Assembly (NCBI GenBank): GCA_021397845.1
Contig: CM038050.1
Coordinates: forward strand, 7,444,471 to 7,508,470
DNA: 64,000 nucleotides
Origin: Areca catechu
Taxonomy: Eukaryota > Streptophyta > Magnoliopsida > Arecales > Arecaceae
Direction: 5' to 3'
The notes beneath the pieces are model-generated. The model had not been told where the DNA came from. It searched no databases and was given only the letters and a program-made list of their open reading frames with translations. Positions 1 to 11,065 of this stretch are shown here, piece after piece (positions within the stretch are counted from its first letter, which is position 1; each line of letters opens with the position of its first letter). A program made the translations under genes and the position numbers.

Positions 1-343
1 ACATAACTAGGAACCCGCAGATGTTCCTGATGCTGTTCGGGATCAACTGCGCTGGTACCACTTGGTACAAGCGGAAGATCTTGACGAAGAAGGGGTGCAA
101 GGGAAACCGAAGACCAGCTTTCAGATGATCTTCGTATATGGCTAGGAACCCAGGGGGAGGTTCGTTCACCCGCTCCTCAGGCACGGGTAGGACGAAGGAA
201 AACTCCTCAGGAATGCGATAGCGTTTCCAAAGAAGGGCTGCCTTACCCTGAGAAACCGAGCTGGGAATTGACTCCGGACCTACTATATCTCCGACCCTCG
301 AGGGCCCAACCTTTTTCTCCTGACTCTCTACGATCCCTTCCAT
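1..343 (-). CDS. Antisense ORF of LTR retrotransposon, Transposase_28-type domain (partial)
   Basis: Read on the minus strand from an ATG at 343, the frame stays open for 114 codons and runs off the window edge. The start is MEGIVESQEKK, and residues 40 onward contain RIPEEFSFVLPVPEERV, then FLAIYEDHLKAGLRFPLHPF, then VVPAQLIPNSIRNICGF. From memory of the family, this order (a basic start, FxxGLRFPLHPF, and QLxPNSxxxxxGF) is that of the plant 'putative gypsy type transposon' domain (Pfam Transposase_28). The frame is closed upstream by a stop at 380-382. It lies antisense to the LTR element that ends at 1606, about 510 bp from the polypurine tract. Its biochemical role is unknown to me. A relative lies at 54660-57068. 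Confidence 0.72.
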   Translation of the reverse strand, partial: MEGIVESQEKKVGPSRVGDIVGPESIPSSVSQGKAALLWKRYRIPEEFSFVLPVPEERVNEPPPGFLAIYEDHLKAGLRFPLHPFFVKIFRLYQVVPAQLIPNSIRNICGFLVM

Positions 344-853
344 GACAAAGGAATGAAGCGAGGGAGCAGAAAGAAGATTCTACCTGTAGAATAGACTGGT
401 AGTCCAGAACAGTTTTAGCGGAGGATGAGACGAGATTGAAGAAGCTTTCTTGGCCGGACCTTCGCCCTTTCCCAAAAGAAAAGTAGGGGTCTCTGGAGCC
501 CCGCTGGGGTTGAATTGACTCAAGGTTACCCTGGGAGGTAACCCACCTGCAACTAACCACCAGGATGAGGTACACCCTTCATCCAACGGATGGGGGAGAG
601 CCACCACAACCATTCAAATCTCAACTAAAAGATTGCCTCAACTATCGTGCAACGGGAAAAGGAAAGGTGGCTCCAGGGCCACCCACTTTTTCCTTCTTCC
701 CCAACCCGGGAGTGACAGCTGTCTACCATCTGATTCCCAGATTGTGATGGACAGTCCAAACAGAGATCCCGTAATCATCCACTACACTGTCTCACAGGAG
801 GAAAACGACAAAGCCTTAATACTCTCACTTCTCAAATCTCCGCTTCGAAAAAT

Positions 854-870
854 GAGAGTAGGGGGGCAAC
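854..870 (+). other. Polypurine tract
   Basis: The stretch GAGAGTAGGGGGGCAAC lies directly before the LTR start. It matches the tracts before the LTRs at 57602 (GGGAGTGGGGGGCAAA) and, on the minus strand, at 60751 (GGGAGTGGGGGAAAC). In LTR retrotransposons this is where plus-strand DNA synthesis is primed. Confidence 0.65.
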
Positions 871-1606
871 TATTGGGATATCCCGGTTCAGCTACAAATC
901 GAACTCCGGTTCGACTGGTCGAAGTCCTCTCTCTCCGGACCATAAACTTTGGACCAAGCAAGGGACAAGCCAACTGCAGGCAACTCAAGGCTACACACCG
1001 GCCTACAACATCTGAAGGCCAGTCCTTCGGGTAACGTCTTCGGCCTTGACCGAAGATCGAACTTCTCATCGACCGCCGAAGACACGTACTTCGATCCCCG
1101 CCGTAGACACGATCTTCGGCCCATGCAAGGGGAAACCCGAAGCTTGGACCACAATCTGGTCCAGAAAGGCAACTGTAACCAACGGTTATAATCGACACTC
1201 ATCATGCCATAATCATGGCGTGCAACTCCTGCTGCCACGCCTCCGATCTGGCCGGAACCGCTCAATGACAACCCACGATCGCCAATCATGGGAGATATTG
1301 GCTTTCCATGATCACCGGAAAAAGAGCAGGCCGCAGGCCGGGGGCCTTCTTTTAAATAAGGGTAAGAAGGATGGTTCGAGAGGTACGCTAACACTCACGC
1401 TCACATACACTCACAATCTCTAAGAGCATTTTCTCTTATACTCTCGACCCTTCCCCATTCTGTGGCTGGGATCTGCCACTGACTTAGGCATCGGAGTGTC
1501 CCCCGCCGGAAGAACTTCGGCGAGGGACCTGTTTTGCAGGTGAACCGGGGAGCAATCCTGCGATGCAGTGGCTCCGACCGGCCGATCCAGGGACTCCACG
1601 CCAGCA
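871..1606 (+). repeat. LTR (about 736 bp)
   Basis: It starts TATTGGGATATCCCGG, probably a mutated TG start, right after the polypurine tract, and ends near CCACGCCAGCA. A TATA-like TTTTAAATAAG lies near 1350. The end holds the U5 module shared by other LTRs here: a hairpin followed by CTGTTTTGCAGGT. The partner LTR is outside the window, so the exact ends are estimated. Confidence 0.6.
1481..1541 (+). promoter_or_regulatory. U5 hairpin plus TGTTTTGCAG module, copy a
   Basis: GACTTAGGCATCGGAGTGTC leads into a near-perfect stem (GTCCC-C-CGCCG pairing with CGGCG-A-GGGAC) and then CTGTTTTGCAGGT. The tail looks like a 3' splice site. Related copies are at 4710, 35633, 36589, 41714, 51612 and 59024. 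Confidence 0.5.
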
Positions 1607-1611
1607 GATGG

Positions 1612-2035
1612 TAATTTTTACCGATCCGATATGGTATCCGACCCGACCCGACCCGAATGGAATGGATAAAACCCGACCCGTCTAATTTATAAACGGATAT
1701 GGGTTATATAAAAAGAAACCCGACTCGGGTTCGAGTCGGGTACGGATAGTAGTACATCCCGACCCGTTTTATATATATATAATTATGTTTATAAAATATT
1801 TAAGTAAATTATATATGGGACAGATATACCCGACTCGATCCGACCCGTTTAGCTTTTAAATAAACTAAGTTTTATGAGACCGGGTATACCCGACCCGACC
1901 CGATCCGATCCATACATGATTTTTTTATACCCAACCCGACCCGACCCGAGACAGGTATGGGACGAATAATTTTTTAGTGGGACGGGTATGGATTTTGGAT
2001 AACCCAACCCAAACCCGACCCGTTGCCATCCCTAA
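1612..2035. repeat. GACCCG-rich dispersed repeat
   Basis: Many imperfect copies of GACCCGACCCG occur on this strand, in an otherwise AT-rich stretch. It ends ACCCGTTGCCATCCCTA, the reverse complement of a GGGATGGCAACGGGT start. Such GGGTCGGGT-rich elements are common in plant intergenic DNA. No coding potential is seen. Confidence 0.5.
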
Positions 2036-2039
2036 TAAA

Positions 2040-3260
2040 ATAGATGTTCAAAAATGATGAACAAAAATTATATACGCACGGCATTACCATATTTCCATGA
2101 TACCAATTTTCAAGAAAAAAATATAAAAATCAAAATTTTCACCTACAATCATTAGTTTTATAATTAAAAATAAAAAAATTAATATTCACTTTTTAATTTT
2201 CACAATATATTTTTATTAATATATACTATTTAGCTAAATGATATATATTAAATAAATTAATCATCGATCAAGTCAATGCACACTTTCAGATAAATTAATA
2301 TACAATTTTCAAAATATGGAGTTAACAAATATATAATACAAGACCTGATGATATACCTAGCAAATTAGTTATCTAACAATCCAATACATATCTTTAAGCA
2401 AATTGATGTATAATTTTTAGACCATTATATTCTCCAATACACGCTGTATGGTATGATAATGCATACTCATCAACTTCCTAATACATTTTATAAGCTTTTT
2501 TATATATAATTGGCAGTGGTTTAATACATATCTTAAAATAAATTAATACATAGTTTTTAGAACTAGAGTTCACAAAAATATAGTATGGATCAAGTGATAT
2601 ATACTTAGCAAATTAATTATTTAATCCAATATACATCTTCAAATAAATTGATACACGATTTCTAGAACTTTATGTTTATCAGTACACATTACATGGTATA
2701 ATGATATATACTCATTAACTTTTTGATATATACTGCAAGTTTTTTATACATACTTAGCAATAATGTAATATATATCTCCAAGTAAATCAATACAAGATTT
2801 TTAGGATATATTTTTTACTTGAAGATATATATTGAATTATGATTGAGTGTGCATCATTGGATCATGTAGTATGTGTTGGTAATCATAATATTTTAAAAAT
2901 TATATAGTAATTTATTTGAAGGTATGTACTTGGTTGCTAAATAACTAATTTGCTAGAAATGCATTACCTGATTGTATATTATGTATCGATGAACTCTGCA
3001 TTTTTGAAACTATGCATCATTTTATTTATAGATATGTATTAATCTATTTGATGATTAATTTATTTCATATATATCATATGATCATGCAATATATATTGAT
3101 AAAAAAAAAATATATTAAAAATAAAAAAAGTCAATTATATATTTTAAATTATAAAATTAATAATTTTATAAGTAAAAAAATAATTTTTAAATTTATTTTA
3201 TAAAATTAATATATGGAAAAATATAAAAAACCATAAAATCCGTTTCATATAATATTCTAT
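2040..3260. repeat. AT-rich fold-back region
   Basis: Blocks in the left half recur inverted in the right half. For example AGCAAATTAGTTAT near 2360 is the inverse of ATAACTAATTTGCT near 2942, and AAATTGATGTATAATTTTTAG-like blocks recur. The left half also shows loose tandem repetition of 'aatacatatctt...aaattaatac'. There are no convincing ORFs. It could be a fold-back or MITE-like element. The ends are not sharply defined. Confidence 0.35.
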
Positions 3261-4170
3261 GGTATCCATCCGATGCAATTTTTGCTCAAGGTGGTGGCCT
3301 CACCAACTTCAGCAAGGTTGTCCTATCCTTTGGAGTCTTAGCAATATTAAAAGGTTTTTAATTCTTGTTACTCTTCTTATAAATTAATTGTATCAACTTC
3401 CAGTCTTGTATTCAATTAGTTTTTGCATGATCATCCGGGGTTTTTTTTTTTATGAGCAGGCTTCCAAAAGGGATATAATTCTGACAAAATTTTAGACGTG
3501 CTTTTTTTTTTAAAAAAAAAGCCCTCCAGGCTAAGCACAATCATGATGAATGGATGTAAATACTAATGAAGATTTTTAGCAACTATTTTTTATTTTATTT
3601 ATTTATTTATTCATTTTGGGAAATCACCTTTCGATATCCAGGTAACGAGGCAAATAATACTCACTCGTTATACCCTCGATAAGAGCTTTTAAGTCTGATG
3701 GTGGTCGTCACAGAACTATAACATCGGTCGAGCCAAGCGTTCATGTGACCTGAAACTGCGAGACAACGAGGACAGATTGGTGGACAAAGGTGGTTGGAAT
3801 GACTGCCATTTAAGGCGTGGGTTTTTCCCCTTGTTCACGGGCTAAGGGACGGTGCAGGAGGAGCATGTGAACCTAGCTAAATATATACTGCACATTCATC
3901 AAAACTGTGGCGGGGAACGGTGGGGTACCCAAGCCATACAAAACGAGTCAACCCGTGACCGTGAGTGCTGCTTAGTTCTTCCAAATCCTACAACGTCTCC
4001 TTGTGCTTCCCACCTGGCTGTCCAGTGCACTTTTGTAAAGGCTTTTGGCTTTATTTCGGATCACATGCACGAGGAGTGCTTTCCCTCCTTATTCTCCTTC
4101 GTGATGCCATTGTAATCATGATTAGTGTCAGGACAGGCCAAGCGAATCCACTCATAGAAGACCGGATAGA
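3261..4170. other. Intergenic stretch without a recognised gene
   Basis: Short ORFs up to 87 codons occur here, but none shows a domain, splice structure or codon pattern I recognise. Homopolymer runs lie near 3440-3530. Confidence 0.5.
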
Positions 4171-4173
4171 TCA

Positions 4174-4219
4174 AAAAAATAAAATAAAATAAAATAAAAT
4201 AAAAAATAAAAAAAATAAA
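4174..4219. repeat. (AAAAT)n microsatellite
   Basis: Consecutive AAAAT units followed by imperfect A-rich sequence. Confidence 0.8.
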
Positions 4220-4264
4220 TACAAGATTATATCGTGTCCGAAAGCCGACGAAACGGTAAATGGC

Positions 4265-4455
4265 CGACCACTTAGCATATTACTCACGGATTCATTAATC
4301 CCACCGGTATATACAAACCAACCGGTTCATAAAGATTGACTAGCACAAAAAGATCGACTAGTTTAGCATACTACTCACAGATTCATTAATCCGACCAGTA
4401 TATAAAAATCAACCGGTTCATAAAGATTGACCAGCATAAAAAGGCCGACCAGTTT
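4265..4455. repeat. Tandem repeat, two units of about 95 bp
   Basis: The block TTAGCATATTACTCACGGAT, then CCGGTATATA, AACCGGTTCATAAAGATTGA and a GATCGACTAG-type end, is repeated once with substitutions starting near 4365. Confidence 0.7.
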
Positions 4456-4499
4456 CAAAAAAAATGAAGATGATAAAAAAAGAAATAGTTGTTCTACCA

Positions 4500-4830
4500 G
4501 AATAACTGCCAATCAAGCTCGGATTAGTTCTCAATGAAATAATGTCGAAACTAACCGCAAGAAGTCCTTTCGACCGAATTCTGTCAGGACCGATACCTAC
4601 AAATATCGATAAGAGAGAACTTCCGGGTACTAAGAATGGCTAATTAAATATTTTTTCATTTCTGTCCATTTTTTCTGAGATTCTGTGTCTATTTATTCGA
4701 ACCCTTGCCGACTTAAACATCGGAGTGTCCCTCACCGGAAACTTTTTAGTGAGTGAGCTTGTTTTACAGGATTCCGTCCGGATGAATCTTGACGGTACAG
4801 AAAGGTCTCTTTGATCCGGCAACGATAATT
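4500..4830 (+). repeat. Decayed LTR 3' part
   Basis: It contains CCGACTTAAACATCGGAGTG, CCCTCACCGGAAAC and TTGTTTTACAGG, the arrangement seen at the 3' ends of the better preserved LTRs in this window. No internal region, primer binding site or partner LTR was found, so it is either a solo LTR or a fragment. Confidence 0.5.
4710..4770 (+). promoter_or_regulatory. U5 module, copy b
   Basis: Hairpin CTCAC...GTGAG, with different bases from copy a but still paired, followed by TTGTTTTACAGG. Confidence 0.45.
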
Positions 4831-5230
4831 AATAGAAAATATTTTGTTTGTGCCGGAACTCATGAATGACCAAGCAAGCTCGGGCACATAAGACTTTATA
4901 TTAAACGGAGATCTCTATCTTTAGTCCCACCAGAAAATCAATCCCAGATTGCAAGAATCATGCCTGCCATACTTCAGTTCTGTAGGAAGTATGTAGCATT
5001 TAGATTATGCTCGGTACTTTGCCTATTTGGAGGAAGAAACAAAAACATACAAGGAAATAACAACCAAACTCGACAATACTAGCAGATAAAGATATCAACA
5101 TGGAACGATGCACTTCAATTATAATGGTATGGTATAAACCTTTTCTATGAAAAATGTTGCGTCGATCGGTGCCCACTGACCTGTTTGATTCATGTAAGAA
5201 ACATCCCATCATCAAAATCTTTTGTTTTAC

Positions 5231-5352
5231 AGCACAACCACACGAAATGTTGCTATATATTCTAATGAAATTTGCCCGATGGAATTTGACAAAACGGCTG
5301 CCCATGTCGCTCATTCTGATGAAGAAATTGCTAATGAAACCAATGGCATGCA
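5231..5352 (+). other. Exon-like open stretch, unidentified
   Basis: After a good acceptor (TTTTGTTTTACAG) one frame reads TTTRNVAIYSNEICPMEF and then DKTAAHVAHSDEEIANETNG, which looks coding in composition. No family was recognised and no joining exon was found. A competing frame over the same bases is also open. Confidence 0.2.
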
Positions 5353-5457
5353 GTATGTAATGAATGATATGTTTCAATTTCTAATCCGCATATCGTAGAA
5401 ATGATCGTATCGCATCCCCGAACCACTTACCTTGCTTGGATCGATCAAAAACGGTGC

Positions 5458-5678
5458 TCGTTTTGTCTATGTTTAATGGAGGGAAGCTCAAAATTCTCCT
5501 TTGCTTGTTTAGTCCCATATATTGGATAGGAGGAAAATAGAAAGATCATTTATATTAAAATCTATAGCTCATTTTGTCTATGTTTAATGGAGGGAAACTT
5601 AAAATTCCTCCTTTGCTTGTTTAGTCCCATATATTGGATAGGAGAAAAATAGAAAGATCATTTATATTAAAATCTATT
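5458..5678. repeat. Tandem duplication, period 111 bp
   Basis: The block starting TTTTGTCTATGTTTAATGG at 5461 is repeated at 5572 with only a few differences. Confidence 0.85.
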
Positions 5679-5734
5679 CCTATGATGAGCCTTCACTTAT
5701 TGTTCTTCGCATGCGTGCAAATGGCTTTTTTTTA

Positions 5735-7675
5735 TCTGTTATAATTTTTTTTCTCCCAATTAATGCCTGGTTATCGTGTCCATCATGATTTTTTCCCACT
5801 ATATTATTAATTATATTTATCCATTGGATTTTTAATTGCATGATTTAATATTTTACCCATTAGCTAGCCGATTAACTCTTAATATCATAGTTAATATTCT
5901 AGCCATTGGACTAGCCTAAACGGCTAGTCTTTGGGTCTATAAAAGGATCTTAGTAGAAGTTGAGAAGGGACAATGAAAAAAAAAAATCAATTCTCTTTTA
6001 CTAGCTTATTTTTCTAAGCTCTTCTTTTCGAATATCACATTTTCTTTGCTAAATTTTTTTTAATCCTTTCATCTCTTTTTTTTATTGTATCCGTTATGAT
6101 TTTTTTTTTCTATTGTATTATTAATTACATTTATCCATTAAATTCTTAATTGCATGATTTAATTTTTTGCCCATTAGTTAACCAATTAACTTTTAATACC
6201 ATAGTTAATATTCTAGCCATTGGCTAGTCCAAACGGCTGGTCTTTAGGTCTATAAAAAGATCTTAGTAGAGATTGAGAAGGCATGATGAAAAAAAATTAA
6301 TTCTCTTTTACTGGTCTACTTTTTTAAACTCCTCTTTTCAAATCTCTCATTTTCTTTGATAAATCTTTTTAATCCTTTTATCTTATTTTTTTAATCTTTT
6401 AATCTCTTTTTTTTTTACCGTGTCCATTATGATTTTTTTCTGTTGTATTTTAATTACATTTATTCATTGAATTTTTTGTTGCATGTTTAATTTTTTGTCC
6501 ATTAGCCAGCCAATTAACTCTTAATACCATAGTTAATATTCTAGCCATTGGGCTAGTCCAAACGACTAGTCTTTAGGTCTATAAAAGGATCTTAGTAGAA
6601 GTTGAGAAGGGACAATGAAAAAAAAAAATCAATTCTCTTTTACTAGCTTATTTTTCTAAGCTCTTCTTTTCGAATATCTCATTTTCTTTGCTAATTTTTT
6701 TTAACCCTTTCATCTCTTTTTTTTATTGTATCCGTTATGATTTTTTTTTTCTATTGTATTATTAATTACATTTATCCATTAAATTTTTAATTGCATGATT
6801 TAATTTTTTGCCCATTAGTTAACCAATTAACTTTTAATACCATAGTTAATATTCTAGCCATTGGCTAGTCCAAACGGCTGGTCTTTAGGTCTATAAAAAG
6901 ATCTTAGTAGAGATTGAGAAGGCATGATGAAAAAAAATTAATTCTCTTTTACTGGTCTACTTTTCTAAACTCCTCTTTTCAAATCTCTCATTTTCTTTGA
7001 TAAATCTTTTTAATCCTTTTATCTTATTTTTTTAATCTTTTAATCTCTTTTTTTTTTTACCGTGTCCATTATGATTTTTTTCTGTTGTATTTTAATTACA
7101 TTTATTCATTGAATTTTTTGTTGCATGTTTAATTTTTTGTCCATTAGCCAGCCAATTAACTCTTAATACCATAGTTAATATTCTAGCCATTGGGCTAGTC
7201 CAAACGACTAGTCTTTAGGTCTATAAAAGGATCTTAGTAGAAGTTGAGAAGGGACAATGAAAAAAAAATTAATTCTCTTCTACTGGTCTATTTTTCTAAG
7301 CTCTTCTTTTCAAATCTCTCATTTTCTTTGCTAAATTTTTTTAATCTTTTTATCTCATTTTTTTATTATGTTCGTTATGATTTTTTTTCTGTTGTATTAT
7401 TAATTACATTTATCCATTAAATTTTTAATTGCATGATTTAATTTTTTATCCATTAGTTAACCAATTAACTCTTAATACCATAGTTAATATTCTAGCCATT
7501 AGGCTAGCCCAAACGGCTAGTCTTTAGGTCTATAAAAAGATATTAGTAGAGGTTGAGAAGGGACAATGAAATTTTTTTTATTTTTTTCTTTTACTAGCTA
7601 GTCTATTTTTCTAAGCTCTTCTTTTCAAAATCTCTCATTTTCTTTGCTAAGATTTTTTTAATTCTTTTATCTTAT
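5735..7675. repeat. Higher-order tandem array, 642-bp dimer
   Basis: Six units are anchored by TTCTAGCCATT (at about 5901, 6215, 6543, 6856, 7185 and 7494). The spacings are 314, 328, 313, 329 and 309 bp, so alternate units form a dimer of about 642 bp. Type A units read TATAAAAGGATC and type B units TATAAAAAGAT. Each unit has a TATA-like box (about 5936, 6249, 6579, 6891, 7221, 7530) followed by GAGAAGG...ATGA and T-rich sequence. No long ORF is present. The array could be a satellite or tandemly amplified promoter-like DNA from an LTR. Confidence 0.85.
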
Positions 7676-7686
7676 TTTTATTTCTA

Positions 7687-9740
7687 CTATTGGATTGAAA
7701 CTTTATCATTTTTTTTTTTTTGTAAGGACGAGGAGAGGGGGGAATAAATTCTCGGCGTAGCTATCCCTACACAAGCCCCAACCTCGCCATACCAAGTTCG
7801 ATATGGACAGCATTTTTCCCTTGCCCTCTCCATCACTAGTGAGTACGTCAGCTTGACACCGCTAAGACGCCGGAGTAGTGCCCACAGAAGACCCACCAAT
7901 AGAGCCCAACGCTTTTTTCAATTTGGCAGATATGACCTCGTGACCCTGCAAATCTCCAAGAGAGGATGAAACACCCATCACGGTCACAGGGACATCCACC
8001 TTCCGACTGAGAACACCTATGGACTGAGGAACTCGATCCGACTTCACCTTACCACTCGTAGGTCCTCCAAAACCTATCAGCTCCACCCCATGGACTTTGG
8101 AAGTAGTAGAATCCAATTTCAGTTGATTAACACCCTTCCCTGCAATTACCTCAGAAAGCAAATCCACAGCAACAGCATGCACACCAGTAGATGACTTAGC
8201 AGTCCCGGTAACAGGAGCAGCACCCTCAGTTGGCACCTTCTCCTTCACCAATTCAGGATTGACATCACCTGGCCGATTGGCAGCAATGTCCTTTCCTTTT
8301 TCCCCCTTAGGAGATTCCATACAAGGTTTAGGGGAACATACCTTTACTGGAGTGGAGTCCCCTGCTTCAGATGCCATAGAGGGGGAGCGATCCGAGAGCC
8401 TGGGATTGGGTACAGGTGAGTCCTGTGGGCTACGGACATGTTTGAGAGAAAGGGTGCCATAGTCTACCATCTGCCTATCACATGGGCCGGCCTGAACCGC
8501 AGGGCCCAAATCCATACGATCCCCCAATAAGCCCAACGGGCCAAAGCCCGTAAGAGAAGCCTCTCCCTCCCCAGGACAGTAGCCTGAACTCACTCCCAGA
8601 GATCGACGGTAGGCCAGCTTGGTTGGCTTTTGCCAGCCGTCGAAGTCCAGCAGTGAGCTCGGAGAGGAAGGGATCACAGTAGGTGACGAAAGAGGCAGGG
8701 AAGAAGAAGTGCAGTCGGAGGTGGGTACCTTATCCTTGCCGAGGTCCCTCCTTACCAATGGTGGAGCCTTAACCGACCGACGTTGACGAACCCGGTTGGT
8801 GACCAACCAGGGACCAAACACCGGCCGTTGCACAGCATCCAGTTCTAGCCCCTCCAATGGCGACACCGCAGCCGGACCATCGCCAGTCTTCCCGAGATCA
8901 GCCTTCAGTTGCTGATAAGAAGCAGCAACTGCAGCAACAGCAGTCGACATCATCTGTTGTTCGAAGTTACATCCCTCCACCTCATGACCCATTCGCCCAT
9001 AGTTGAAGCAAATCATGGCAAGTTTTCAAAGACAAATTGTAGCCAAAAGTCCCCCGCCAAACAATGAATCAGAACGCCCGGCTTGAGGGGTTTACTGGCA
9101 ACCAGTTCCACCCTGACACGGGCATAACCCATTTTCTTAAGATTACCTGTGAAACCGTCAATGGAAAGAGGCTTGCCCGCCGTCACTGCCACCGCTAAGA
9201 TCACCTCCGCCTCCCAGTATTTCAGTGGTAGGCCTGGAAGACGGAGCCATACCACTGTTTTCTAGACAACATTCCTTCCCGGCACAAAGTTGGGAACCCA
9301 TTCCTCCGTGGCCAGAAGTTATCCGCCAACAAACCATGGCCCGCCTGACTTCACCCTCCTGCACTCCATCTCCGTCTTAAGCCGAACAACCAGGTGATCT
9401 TTGGCCAAAGGAAAGATCTCAGGGTCAAAATCAAGGCAAAGCTTGGACCGTACCTCCTTGGATATCCCATCGATCGAGACACACCGGCCTAAGCTCCTGA
9501 CAATCACTGCCAATCCCTCCCATTGATGACGGGAGACTTCCAGGACAGTCGCCGGCAGCTCCAGCACCGTGGAGAAGAGCGCTTGGAGTTGTTCGATCTC
9601 TTTCGGTGAGATTTGGTGCAACGTCCACGTGGAGCTCTGAGGAACTCCCTACACAACCTTAGACCACGATCGTTCATCCACCCCCTCCCTCCGATCCCCC
9701 GAACCGTCCGCCGATTGCTTCTCACCGCTGCTTGCCATCA
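7687..9740 (-). pseudogene. LINE ORF1 (DUF4283 / zinc-knuckle, gag-like), broken, with poly-A end
   Basis: On the minus strand the protein starts MMASSGEKQS (ATG near 9738), meets a TAG after WSKVV, then continues in frame as HQISPKEIEQLQALF. Frameshifts follow, with the pieces joining as CRRVKSGGPWFVGG, then VWLRLPGLPLKYWEAEV, then MICFNYGRMGHEVEGC. These are the DUF4283 domain and CCHC knuckle of plant LINE ORF1. In the knuckle the second cysteine is a tyrosine. The frame 7862-9016 then encodes a long low-complexity tail of about 370 residues. No ORF2 (endonuclease or reverse transcriptase) follows. After about 140 bp a poly-A tract (poly-T at 7711-7723 on the plus strand) ends the copy. 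It is clearly non-functional. Confidence 0.8.
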
Positions 9741-10048
9741 TCTCCAATGATCAATGCACTGTACACAGAAACCCCTAGAAGATCGGCCAGGCATGAAAAC
9801 CAAGTCAGAGCAAAACACATGGCGACCGCACCAGCGAACTCTCAATAGTTTATTCTTTACTATGCACTTTCGCAAGCATGTTTATGTTTTTGTAATCCTA
9901 TATTTTTTTTATTTTATCATAATTTGTATAATTTATGATTTTTTGATTAATGGCCATGATCTTCTAACTGTGGTGATTCTGTTGCCTACTGTAGCCTTTC
10001 TTTGATTAATAATATTTTCATATGCAATGAAAATAAAATATCTATTTT
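9741..10048. other. Spacer between two LINE fragments
   Basis: It may include the 5' untranslated part of the LINE that starts at 9740, followed by T-rich sequence. No gene is seen. Confidence 0.4.
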
Positions 10049-11065
10049 TTTTGATAAAACGGTGTATTCGATTAGAGGAGCGAGAGTGAATACAACCTAG
10101 AAAGTCAGAAAGAACAAGATTCCTAAGCTGTACAGGAGCGAAGTGCCAGTCTGGCCACAAAACAGAACCCGTATGATAGGCTACAAAGGAGGCAACCCAG
10201 TCGGTCGCCGAGTTACCTCCCTAAAGATGTGGTGAACAGTAGTGAAAGTACATCCCTGGAGAAGAAACCCAATATCCCGGATGATAGGATGCGTGGACAT
10301 AGAACTCTGCGCTCTCTTGATCCAGGAAATGACAGTCGCTGAGTCTCCCTAAATAATCAAAGAGTCCAGATAGAGGATCTGTCAGGCATAATGAATCCCT
10401 ACCCAGGCCACCAACAACTCCACTCCAGGGACTGAGGAATCAAAAATCGGCAGCCCCCCAACAGAAATAAAACCAAGCCTATGATCGCAGATAACAAAGG
10501 CAGCACCCCCTGTCTATCCCGAAGGCTCCCGTCAAAGCTAACAGTGAAGGTGCGTGGAGGAGGGGGTTCCCAGGAAACAAATACTCTCCGAGATGCTTGC
10601 AGAGCCGAAGAGAAACCCCAGATCTTCGAAGACCTCACGGTAGAACCCTGAAACTCCATAGTAAAAGCCCTAGCTTTCTCAACAATCATCCCAGGGGAGT
10701 ACCTGACAAAGTTAAATAGAAACTCATTTCTAGAGATCCAGATATGATAAGCAAGATACGCCATAAAAGAAGCGGAGAAGTAGGTCCGGTCGGAGCTCAA
10801 AGATGTGAGAAAAGAATCCACCAAATCATTGTCCTATTGGAAAACAGACCCAAATCCCGTCAGTCTCCAAACCGACTCCTCCCGGGTGCACAGAAACAGA
10901 ACATGGGCCTGCGACTCCCGCTCGGACCCACAAGCCGGACAAATAGCAAGCATGGAGAGGCCTCTTCGAACAAGAAGATCCCGGGTGGAGAGGCGGTCCC
11001 AAGCGAGTTTCCAAGAGAATAAGGAAACTCTAGGATGAACTGGTGGTGCGGTCGGGCCGACAAAT
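10049..11065 (-). pseudogene. 5'-truncated LINE: zf-RVT and RNase H end of ORF2
   Basis: One minus-strand frame reads WKLAWDRLSTRDLLVRRGLS, then CPAC and HVLFLC (the zf-RVT zinc motif at the end of plant LINE reverse transcriptase), then a TAG after GSVFQ. It continues with AYLAYHIWISRNEFLFN and WEPPPPRTFTVSFDGS (start of the RVT_3 RNase H domain). Farther on, shifted frames read IPQSLEWS and FREGNSATDWVAS-like sequence. The A-run after CCGTTTTATC, seen as TTTTTTTTGATAAAACGG at 10049, marks the 3' end. The 5' end stops abruptly near 11065, as expected of incomplete target-primed reverse transcription. Confidence 0.8.

Larger units (their letters stand above)
1..1606 (+). mobile_element. 3' part of a Ty3/gypsy-like LTR retrotransposon
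   Basis: The order on the plus strand is internal region with an antisense ORF, a purine tract at 854-870, then one LTR at 871-1606. The rest of the element lies left of the window. No pol reading frame is visible in the part seen. Assignment to Ty3/gypsy rests on the antisense Transposase_28 ORF and on similarity of the polypurine tract and U5 region to the elements at 50165-59177 and 59560-64000. Confidence 0.65.

Noticed and set aside
782..1423. ORFs of 125-168 codons around the first LTR
   Set aside because: They lie across the LTR boundary on both strands and have no domain; chance ORFs in GC-rich LTR DNA.
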